Assembly: GCA_043755865.1 (NCBI GenBank)
Contig: JAYUSD010000236.1
Coordinates: 1-14,598 of the forward strand
Direction: 5' to 3'
Origin: JANMDU01 sp043755865
Lineage (GTDB): Bacteria > Pseudomonadota > Gammaproteobacteria > Burkholderiales > Burkholderiaceae_C
DNA length: 14,598 bases
The notes beneath the pieces are model-generated. The model did no database searches and was not told the origin of the DNA. It saw nothing but the letters and a program-made list of their open reading frames with translations. Within the stretch, counting starts at the first letter, position 1. Each line of letters starts with the position of its first letter. Position numbers and translations under genes: made by a program. Below, piece after piece: positions 1 to 8,300 of the stretch.

Positions 1-90
1 CCGAGCAGGGTACATGAGCCCGCCCGAATATCGCTCCCGCAGACCCTAAGCCTCGCCAATAACATCAACGCAATCGCACGCAAGAAGCGC

Positions 91-129
91 AAACAAAAAC
101 AGCGCAGACCCGGCAAGGAATCTGCGCTG
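91..129 (-). terminator. Intrinsic terminator of the acyl-CoA ligase gene
   Basis: Read on the minus strand, the arms CAGCGCAGA and TCTGCGCTG (9 bp, positions 129-121 and 108-100) enclose a 12-nt loop and are followed directly by the T-rich run GTTTTTGTTT (100-91). It begins about 47 nt past the ligase stop codon. A GC-rich stem with an immediate U-tract is the textbook layout of a rho-independent terminator. On the plus strand no T-run follows the stem, so it acts in the minus direction only. Confidence 0.88.
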
Positions 130-132
130 CAC

Positions 133-149
133 GCTACTAAATCAATAGC
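133..149. repeat. Short imperfect palindrome, possible dispersed intergenic repeat
   Basis: The 17-mer GCTACTAAATCAATAGC has arms GCTA/TAGC plus one inner T-A pair around an AT-rich centre. It lies between the ligase stop codon and its terminator. From memory, similar short palindromes (GCTAT, A/T-rich centre, ATAGC) are common in intergenic DNA of Comamonadaceae. Only one copy is seen in this window, so assigning it to a repeat family is an inference. Confidence 0.3.
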
Positions 150-175
150 AAATCAGAATGAAAAACAGTGAGACA

Positions 176-1855
176 TTAAGCCCACACCACCGCACCCTTC
201 TTGCCATACCAGCCCTCAACATTCGATTCCACAGCCGCTTCAATCTTGTTGCGCTTGATCTTCAACGTTGGCGTGAGCTGGCCGTTCTCGATTGACCATG
301 GCTCCTTGGCCACCACGATCATTTTCAGTTGCTCGTAATCCGCCACTTTATCGTTGACGCGCTTCAGAATCGAAGCCATCTCCGCTTCAAACTCCGCTCT
401 TGTAGCCGCATCTTTCAACTTTGGCCGCAAACTCTCAGCGGGCACGACAATCGCGTAAGCAGCGCTCTGGCCCACGCCCGAGACCATCGAGAGTTCTACC
501 ATCGTGCTCTCATTGATCATGTTTTCAATCGGCGCCGGTGCGACGTATTTGCCCTTAGCCGTTTTGAATAATTCTTTCTTACGGCCCGTGAGCTTGAGCT
601 GGCCATCAGGCAATGCCTCGCCCAAATCGCCCGTGCGGAAAAAGCCATCAGCGGTGAACACTTCGGCATCAAGCTCGGGCTGCTTGTAGTAGCCCTTCAT
701 CGTGCCTGGCGATTTGATGAGAATCTCGCCATCGGCCTCCAAGCGCCGCTGTACACCGGGGTAAGTTACGCCCACATAGCCAAGCGTTTGCTGCTTCTTG
801 TTGGTGGAGTGCGAATAGGCGAAATCTTCCGTCATGCCGTAGCCCTCAGACAGGTGCAGGCCCAGATCGCGATACCACTGAAGCAACGCGGGAGGCAGCG
901 GCGCAGAGCCGCAGCCAGCCAACATGACTTCGTTCAAGCCCAATTGCGTCAGCACTTTTTTGCGCACAATGTTATTCAGGATCGGAATGCTCAAAAGCGT
1001 CTTGAGTTTTTTCGGCGGCATTTTTGCAGAGACACCTTGCTGGAATTTCAGCCACAAGCGCGGCACTGAGATAAACACAGTGGGGCGCGCGCGCTGCAAA
1101 TCTTGTACGAAAGTATCCAAGGCTTCTGCGAAGAAGATGCGGCCACGGCCCATCACGAAGCCTGCACTGCTGATCCATGCGCGCTCAAAGATATGGGCGA
1201 GCGGCAAATAGGACAGTGCGCGATACACGGAAGTTGCACCCATCTCAGCGTTTTCAAAAGCCACAATGCCTTCGCTGGCGCGCGTGGCGCCCTCAAAAGT
1301 GTGCATCACACCTTTGGGCGTGCCGGTGGAGCCTGAGGTGTACATGATGAAGCAGATATCGCCTGCAGCGCGCGCTGGCTTGCCTGGCATGGCAGCGGTT
1401 TGCGCTGTAATGTCGTCCCAAGTGCGGTAGCTGCTCTTTGGAGACAAAGGCAGCGCAATGCAAGGCAGGCCAGCAGGAATGCCGCCGACTTGCGTGTCAA
1501 AACTGTCAAGCTTGCCCACAAAGAGCAGGCTCGCACCGCTGTGTGTGAGCACGTAATTCACGGTATCTGCGCCTTCGGTGGGGAAGATCGCCACGGTGGT
1601 GTAGCCTGCCATCCAAATGGCCAGCTCGCTCATCATGAAATGCGCTGTATTTTTAGACAGAATGCCGATCCGTGCGCCCTGCTCAAAGCCCTGCGCCTTC
1701 AAATACGTCGCCATGCGCCGGGCCTGATCCATCATCTCGCCCCACGTGAAATCCACCACCTTGCCGCCGCCGGTGGGCTGGGTGAGGTAAATCTCGTTGG
1801 CACGTTTGGTTTCGTGCTCGTAGATGTAGTCGAGCATAAGTTTGGAGGAAGCCAT
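176..1855 (-). CDS. Long-chain fatty acid-CoA ligase (AMP-forming), FAA1-like
   Basis: A 559-residue adenylate-forming enzyme, expected to activate a long-chain fatty acid with ATP through an acyl-adenylate and transfer it to CoA for beta-oxidation or lipid synthesis. Visible ANL-superfamily motifs are the P-loop YTSGSTGTPKG (172-182), GYGMTED (338-344), FRTGD (406-410), the hinge region LTGRKKELF (422-430), and LTPTLK near the C-terminus, with Lys532 as the likely catalytic lysine. The overall pattern and length fit the long-chain group (COG1022) better than acetate or benzoate ligases; the chain length used cannot be read from the sequence. The frame stays open upstream to 1957, but the ATG at 1855 is preferred: AGGA sits 8 nt before it, and the protein then begins at the usual place ahead of the first conserved block. 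It is transcribed alone, with its own terminator and a candidate promoter, divergent from the glucan genes. fadD would be the usual loose name, but the orthology is not certain. Confidence 0.93.
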   Translation of the reverse strand: MASSKLMLDYIYEHETKRANEIYLTQPTGGGKVVDFTWGEMMDQARRMATYLKAQGFEQGARIGILSKNTAHFMMSELAIWMAGYTTVAIFPTEGADTVNYVLTHSGASLLFVGKLDSFDTQVGGIPAGLPCIALPLSPKSSYRTWDDITAQTAAMPGKPARAAGDICFIMYTSGSTGTPKGVMHTFEGATRASEGIVAFENAEMGATSVYRALSYLPLAHIFERAWISSAGFVMGRGRIFFAEALDTFVQDLQRARPTVFISVPRLWLKFQQGVSAKMPPKKLKTLLSIPILNNIVRKKVLTQLGLNEVMLAGCGSAPLPPALLQWYRDLGLHLSEGYGMTEDFAYSHSTNKKQQTLGYVGVTYPGVQRRLEADGEILIKSPGTMKGYYKQPELDAEVFTADGFFRTGDLGEALPDGQLKLTGRKKELFKTAKGKYVAPAPIENMINESTMVELSMVSGVGQSAAYAIVVPAESLRPKLKDAATRAEFEAEMASILKRVNDKVADYEQLKMIVVAKEPWSIENGQLTPTLKIKRNKIEAAVESNVEGWYGKKGAVVWA

Positions 1856-1893
1856 GAAGTAAATCCTAATGTCGTGCAGTTGATTAAACGGGA

Positions 1894-1922
1894 ATGTTAG
1901 GTCAGAAATCGGCGTCAAACAA
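1894..1922 (-). promoter_or_regulatory. Candidate sigma-70 promoter of the acyl-CoA ligase gene
   Basis: On the minus strand TTGTTT (1922-1917) and TAACAT (1899-1894) are separated by 17 nt. This would put the transcript start near 1887 and give a leader of roughly 30 nt before the ATG at 1855. The -10 matches 4 of 6 and the -35 matches 3 of 6 consensus positions, so this is a plausible but unproven call. Confidence 0.35.
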
Positions 1923-2060
1923 TCAGGGGAAAACCCATATGAGCTTAGGGAGGGCAACCCAGCTTAAGCCAAAAGATCAGGCCACCGCAGCGGCTCGATT
2001 GCCTACGGGTGTTTCGCTGCAAAACCGCGTCATACCAAGTCATCAAGGCGCTTGCGCGGG

Positions 2061-2077
2061 TTTTTGTCCTACAAAAA
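2061..2077. repeat. Perfect 7-bp inverted repeat upstream of the glucan operon
   Basis: TTTTTGT and ACAAAAA flank the 3-nt spacer CCT. It sits about 115 nt upstream of the small frame and could be an operator or part of a leader RNA. The stem is AT-rich and no GC-rich terminator stem goes with it. Function unknown. Confidence 0.4.
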
Positions 2078-2191
2078 ATGCAGCCGCCGCTGATAGATCT
2101 TCTACCTACGTGTACGTAGCATGGAGGCACTGCGAAAGATGATCACTCGTCGTGTTTGCTCTCGCATTTTCCAGCTAACCAGGGATTGATT

Positions 2192-2395
2192 ATGACGACT
2201 CACAACACAACTGCTGATTTTGTGTCTACCGATGCGGCCGCGTTGGCATCGCACATGCGCAATTGCGCCTTTAAGAAAAGCCGATTTTTTGGCCTGCAGG
2301 TAGCCATGGAGCAAATGCACTCTTTGATTTTCCCGCGCCTACTAACACTCGCCATTGTGGCCGGTCTTTTGATTGCCGCAACAAGCATTGTTTGA
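2192..2395 (+). CDS. Small single-pass membrane peptide frame ahead of the glucan synthase
   Basis: A 67-residue frame beginning MTTHNTTADF. The ATG follows AGGGA by 6 nt, the best ribosome site in this part of the window. The first ~49 residues are polar with a basic patch (FKKSR, 27-31). Residues ~50-67 (LLTLAIVAGLLIAATSIV) form one hydrophobic helix running to the stop. I recognise no family. It overlaps the first possible codons of the glucan synthase, and its TGA lies 4 nt before that gene's GTG at 2400, as expected for coupled translation. Alternatives are a leader peptide that opens the synthase start, the true N-terminus of the synthase reached by a +1 frameshift at GTT-TGA-T, or chance. 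An added N-terminal helix would disturb the known topology of Cgs enzymes (both termini cytoplasmic), which argues somewhat against a fusion. Confidence 0.42.
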   Translation: MTTHNTTADFVSTDAAALASHMRNCAFKKSRFFGLQVAMEQMHSLIFPRLLTLAIVAGLLIAATSIV

Positions 2396-5300
2396 TGATG
2401 TGAAAGCTACCGTATTCGATCAACTCGACAGTCTTAGCGTTTATGCCAGCGATATCCTGAATGCAAATTTCGGCCCGCCTGAGGCGTTGATTCGTGCAGA
2501 ACTCTTTGGCATCGAGCGCTTTGAAGAGCATGGCCGCAGCTTGGCACGAGCGCAGCTCGTACGCACGAGTAATCGCTGGGGCGAGAAATTGTCTTTTTTT
2601 CCGAGCGTGCGCGACAACATTGCAGCGCTACGGCGCGCATATGATTACATCGCCATACTCTCCGAAGGGGGCCAGTACGTCACCCCGGCTGCGGATTGGT
2701 TACTGGACAATTTTCACTTAGTAGAAGCGCAGTTGGCGCAAATCTATGAGGGTGTACCGCGTCGCTACTATGCTGATTTACCGAAACTTGTAGGCAAGCC
2801 GCTTGAGGGACTGCCCCGCGTTTATGGTATCGCTTGGGCCTATACGGCTCACACAGACAGTGTGCTTGATCCAGCACTTTTTACCGCGTTTTTACACGCT
2901 TATCAAGAAGAGCGTCAACTCACCTTGGGCGAGTTATGGGCGATGCCAACAACGCTTCGTGTCGTTTTGCTAGAGAACCTGCGCCGCGTTGCGGATCATA
3001 TCGCCTTAGGTAAAGCCGCTCGTGAGACGGCTCATGCAGTATGGGATGCACAAGCTACTCTGTCTGAAAACAGTTTAAACGCGTTGCTAGATAGCATGCG
3101 CGCTCGCGGTTTGGAGCGCAGCTATTTGGCGCAGTTGTGGCAGCGTATTCCTGACCACAGTGGCGATTCAGACGCCTCGGCCATGCTGGTGACTTGGATT
3201 CGACTGCATTGCGCCAATGGCCCAGCGCTGATTGCAGAAAATCAGACAGCGCAAGCCGCCACGAATTTAACCATCAGCAACATCATCAACAGCTTGCGCT
3301 TGATCGGACAAATTGACTGGCGTGAACTGATTGACCCGGTCAGCAGTGCGCTTCAGGCGCTGCTGCAATTGCCCAGTTTTGCGCTGGAAAGCGAGGGCAC
3401 GCGTCAACAGATCACGCAAGCACTGCAAAAGGCCGCACGCCAGAGCGGCCTAACCGAGCTAACGGTTGCGCAAGCGGTAGTGCAAATCGCGACGCACTCT
3501 AACGGCTATGGCATGGATAAACACTTGAGTTCGGCAGCATACCATTTGATCGGTCCCGGCTATGAGAGCTTGCTTGGAACGCTAACACCTCAGCATCCGC
3601 CTAGCATGCGGCGCACTTTGTGGATGGGCAACAGATGGAATTTTCAACCCACTAAGCGCCTTCGTAGCTATCTGTTGACGCTACTTTTTGGAACGCTTGC
3701 CTTTGTCGCGCTAAGCAGCCGGCACATGGCTTACTTCGCGGACTGGCAATGGCACAACTGGGCCGCACTGTTTTTGATGATCTGGCCTGCATCTGAAGCT
3801 GTGGCTGCAGTAATTCATAGAGTGGTCGCCGAATCCGTGCAGATTAAAGCTATGCCGCGAATGGATTTCTCCAACGGCATTCCGACCGAGCATCGCGTCT
3901 TGGTGGTAATGCCTTGCATGTTGACCTCGACTGCTTCAATCAATGAACTTACGCAACAACTGCGCTTGCATTGGCTAGCCAGCTTAGAAATAAATGCGCA
4001 GTTTGCGCTGCTTTCTGATTGGGCAGATGCCAGCCAGGCTACGATGCCGCAAGACCATGCTTTGCTTGACGATGCAACCGAGCGAGTTTCTGCATTGAAT
4101 GACGAATTTCCGTCAAGCGATGCGAGCGCGCCGCGATTTTTAATCATTCATAGGCATCGAACTTGGTGCCCCACCGAGGAAAAATGGATCGGTTGGGAGC
4201 GCAAGCGCGGCAAACTTGAAGCGTTGATTCGATTGATTGCAGAAACAGACACGCACACTTCGCGGCAGCAGCACAGCGATGGTGGCTTTTTCTTTGCTCG
4301 GAGCATGCGTTTGGCCCGCGGCATTCAATACATCGTGACACTTGACGCCGATACTGGCATGCCTCCAACAACGCTGCGCGAGTTGGTGTCAATCGCAGCA
4401 CATCCGCTAAACACGCCGCAAATTGATGCTGCTGGAAAGAAGGTGATTTCGGGTTACGGTATTTTGCAGCCACGCGTTGTGACACCCTTGCCTACCAACA
4501 AAGAAAATACTTGGTTTCACGCCATGTTTGCCGGTCAGTGCGGTATTGACCCGTACAGCAGCGGCACATCCGATCTGTATCAAGACTTGTTTGGCGAAGG
4601 ATCGTTTACGGGTAAGGGACTCTTGCACGTCAAAGCGCTGTATGCCGTGCTAGACCGGCGATTTTCAGATGAATCGATATTGAGCCATGATTTACTTGAA
4701 GGCAACATCAGCCGATGTGCGTATATCAGCGATGTCATGCTTATCGAGGAGCACCCGCACCACCCCAGTGTCGATGATTCCCGACAACACCGCTGGACGC
4801 GCGGGGATTGGCAATTGCTGCCTTTGCTTGTGCAAGCCAAGCGCTACGGCATAGACAGCTTAGGCGCTTGGAAAATGCTAGACAACTTAAGACGTTCTTT
4901 GGTGATTCCAGCAGGTCTTGCAATGTTAATTCTGGTGATTTTTACCAACGTCATTGCGTTGTCTCAAGCTATTGTGTTGGTGGTGGCCGCATTCCTGACG
5001 GGGCCTGTACTTGGCGCGCTGTCTGAACTGGTACCCAGCAGACGCGGGATTGTACTGTCGCATTTTTTCTATGCTGGCTTAGGCGCGCTTTGGCGCACAT
5101 TGATAGCGACGGGGTGGCAGTTCACTCAGCTTTTTCACAAATCAGGGCTGCTTGTGGACGCGATTTTTCGCGCCTTGTGGCGTTTGAGCGTGAGCCGCAA
5201 ACATCTGTTGCAATGGACAACAGCCGCTCAGGCGCAAGCCATGGCGCGATACACATTGCGTGCGTTTATCGGCAGACATGCACGCTCGTTGATCGCCTGC

Positions 5301-8300
5301 ATCGCTCTAGGGCTGCTGGCGTTCGTATACAGCCCGAATCCGTTGGCCGGCCTCAGCTTGTTCGCGTTGTGGGCATTGAGTCCGGTGTTTGCTTGGTGGG
5401 TCAGTCAACGACGCGGCCAACCCAGTGGTGTTCAGCTAGATGACGACCAGCAAGCTTATTTGCACGGCGTTGCGCAGGACACTTGGCGGTTTTTTGAGCA
5501 CTGCGTTACACCACAAGAGCACCATTTGCCCCCTGACAATCTGCAAATCGACACAGAGCCCACCATAGCGCACCGCACATCGCCGACCAATATCGGCCTG
5601 TATCTGCTGGCCGTGATGTGCGCGCGGGAGTTTGGCTGGCTTTCAACCGAGCAAGTCGTGATGCGTTTGCAGGCGACGCTGGACACCATTGAAAAGTTAC
5701 CAAAACATGCGGGTCATCTTTTCAATTGGTACAACACGCAAACGTTGGAGATTTTGCAGCCCGATTACGTGTCGACTGTGGACAGTGGAAATTTAGCAGG
5801 GCATTTACTTGCAGTCAGCGGTGCATGCAGCATTTTGGTGGGCGGTGTTGATACCACCGATGCACAGAAAAAGCAGCTGAAAGATATTGCTGCGCAATGT
5901 GTGCGGCTGTGCATGGCGATGAACTTTCGCAGCCTCTACAATCCCAAGAGGCATCTGTTTCATATCGGCTTGCGGGTACATGACCAAGTACTGGATGCTA
6001 GTTACTATGATTTGCTGGCGTCTGAATCTCGACTTGCAAGTTTTGTCGCTATTGCCAAAGGCGATGTGCCGCGCCGCCATTGGATGGCTTTAGGACGCAC
6101 GTTTTTATCAAGCGGTATCACGCCTGGGCTCAAATCGTGGTCTGGCTCCATGTTCGAGTATTTAATGCCCTCTTTGGTGATGCGGGAGCCAGCGCAAGGT
6201 TTGTTGTTATCGTCAAGCATGGCGGCAGTGCTGGAGCAGCAAATTTTTGCTAATCAGCAGGGACTGCCGTGGGGCGTGTCTGAGTCGGCTTATTTTGCGC
6301 AAGACCATTCGCTTGCTTTTCAATATGCGCCTTTCGGCGTGCCGCGCTTAGCATTGAGACGCACGCCGTCTGGTGAGCACGTCGTGGCCCCATACGCGAC
6401 CATCATGGCGGCGATGCTCACGCCAATAGCCGCGGTTGCGAACTTACGTCGTATGCAGAAGTTGAATGCGCGCGGCGAGTTCGGTTTTATGGACGCGATT
6501 GACTTTACCGTCGCGCGTCAACGCCACGGCGAAGCATTTAGCGTCGTGAAAAACTACATGGCGCATCATCAAGGCATGAGTTTGGTGGCATTGTGCAACG
6601 TGCTTTGCGGACAAGCGGCCCAAGCTTGGTTTTCTAGCATGCCTCTCGTGACCGCTTATGAGAGTCTGCTCCAAGAACGTTGCCCAAGGCAAATCATCAG
6701 CGGGGTCAACCCACGTAGCGCCCCCGCATCGAATGAGAGCAAGCCAAGCAATGCGTTCCAGTCACGTGCGCTTGATCCCAAAAAATCGCAATGGCAACCC
6801 ACGCATTTGCTCTCAAATGGCCGCTACAGCGTCGCACTGCGGCCTAACGGCGCAGGGGTTAGCCGCTGGCAACAAGACCACGCGCGAATCAATATCAATC
6901 GATGGCGCGATGACCTGTTGCGAGATGAATATGGCAGTTTTATTTATCTTAAAACCAGTGCCGATACACCCACCCATCGAGGCGACTCGGCTGCATATTC
7001 CATCACTGCGCATCCAGCGGCGCATCCTCATTGGCGTTACAGCTGTTGCTTCATGGCTGATCGTGTGCAGTTTGATGCGATATCCACCGAGTTGGAGGCT
7101 TGCACGACCGTTCTTGTCAGCCCAGAAGATGATACTGAGCTGCGCACCGTCGTCATTACGAATCTGCTGCGCACCGCCGTAACCTATGAGGTATTGTCAT
7201 GCTTTGAAGTGGTGTTGGCCGAGGCAAAAGCCGATGAGGCTCACCCTGCATTTTCAAACTTTTTTATTGAAACTGTTTGGCACGCGCCATGGCGTGCGTT
7301 GCTTTTAAGTCGGCGTCCAAGACTACAAGAAGATGCCTCGGTATCTGCCGCACACTTCCTAGCGCATGCCGACGCTGATATCGTGTCGCTGGATTGCATC
7401 ACAGATCGCCGTACATTTTTAGGCCGCAACCTCAGCCGCTCTCAGCCCGTGATGGGCGAGCAAACTTGGGCAGACGCAAACATCCCCGTAAATGGCATGG
7501 ACCCCGTGGCGTGCTTACGCGTCAAGGTGCGTATCGCTGCCGGCGGTATTGCACGCCTGAGTTTTGCAACGACCGTCGCTCCCACTCGTGTTGAGCTTGC
7601 AGCTCGCATTGACAAATACCTTCAACCTATGCACCTTGAGCGTGCGGCGCGCATGGCAGCCACGCTCGCTCAAGTCAGGCTGCGTGATTTAGGCATGGAT
7701 GCTGAGGAGAACGCTGCTTTGCAAGATTTGACGACTGCATTGATGTATACCTGTGCCCGAGCACACAGTTTGCCAAGCGCTTCCACTGCACTGGTGGATC
7801 AATCGCATCTTTGGCGATTGGGCATCTCGGGCGACAAAGCGATTGTGCTGGTGCGCATTCATGCCGCTGATGGTTTGGCTTTGGTGCAATCCCTCCTACG
7901 TGCACAACCATGGTGGAGTTTTGGCGCTTTGACGATTGATGTTGTGGTGCTTAACAGTGAAGACAGCTCATATCTATCGCCGCTGCAACACGAAATTACG
8001 GCCCAGCGTGACCATTTGATGCAGAAAGTACAGCACAGCTTTCCTTTTGCACATCGCGCGGGCTTTTATTTGTTGCGCGAGTACGATATCTCGCCTGCAG
8101 AAAAGACTGCTCTATTCGCTTTAGCGCGCGTGGTGTTGACAGCTGACGGTAGGCCGATTGAAGCGCAGATTGCTGAGCTTAAAAGCATTTGGTTTGCGCA
8201 AACGGCTCCTGTGCTTTTAGCTAAGCGAGGCTCTCCTGAATTGCAAGGGTTTGGCATTGACCGCAACCCGCGTCAGATCGCTTCTGGACAGACGCCGGTG

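Larger units (their letters stand above)
1856..2191. other. Divergent intergenic region
   Basis: This 336-bp gap separates the minus-strand ligase from the plus-strand small frame and glucan synthase. It holds the ligase ribosome site and candidate promoter (1894-1922), a perfect 7-bp inverted repeat (2061-2077), a weaker hairpin CTACG-TGTA-CGTAG (2106-2119) and the Shine-Dalgarno AGGGA (2181-2185) of the small frame. An open frame at 1894-2142 has no ribosome site and no recognisable protein character, so I do not call it a gene. No convincing -35/-10 pair for the plus-strand genes was found, although a promoter is expected here. Confidence 0.6.

Noticed and set aside
1..171. Plus-strand frames open from the left edge, one to a stop at 169-171 and one to a stop at 47-49
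   Set aside because: Either could be the tail of a truncated gene, but too little sequence is present, and the first runs through the ligase terminator.
1400..1900. 166-codon plus-strand frame opposite the acyl-CoA ligase
   Set aside because: Antisense shadow of a well-supported gene; no ribosome site or recognisable domain.
1894..2142. 82-codon plus-strand open frame in the divergent intergenic region
   Set aside because: No Shine-Dalgarno sequence, composition unlike a real protein, and it starts inside the candidate ligase promoter.
2121..2189. 22-codon frame (MEALRKMITRR...) ending 2 nt before the ATG at 2192
   Set aside because: Possible leader peptide by position, but no ribosome site and no attenuation-type codon run or hairpin.
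6658..7182. 174-codon frame inside the glucan synthase gene
   Set aside because: Lies wholly within the conserved, intact synthase frame and shows no protein family character.
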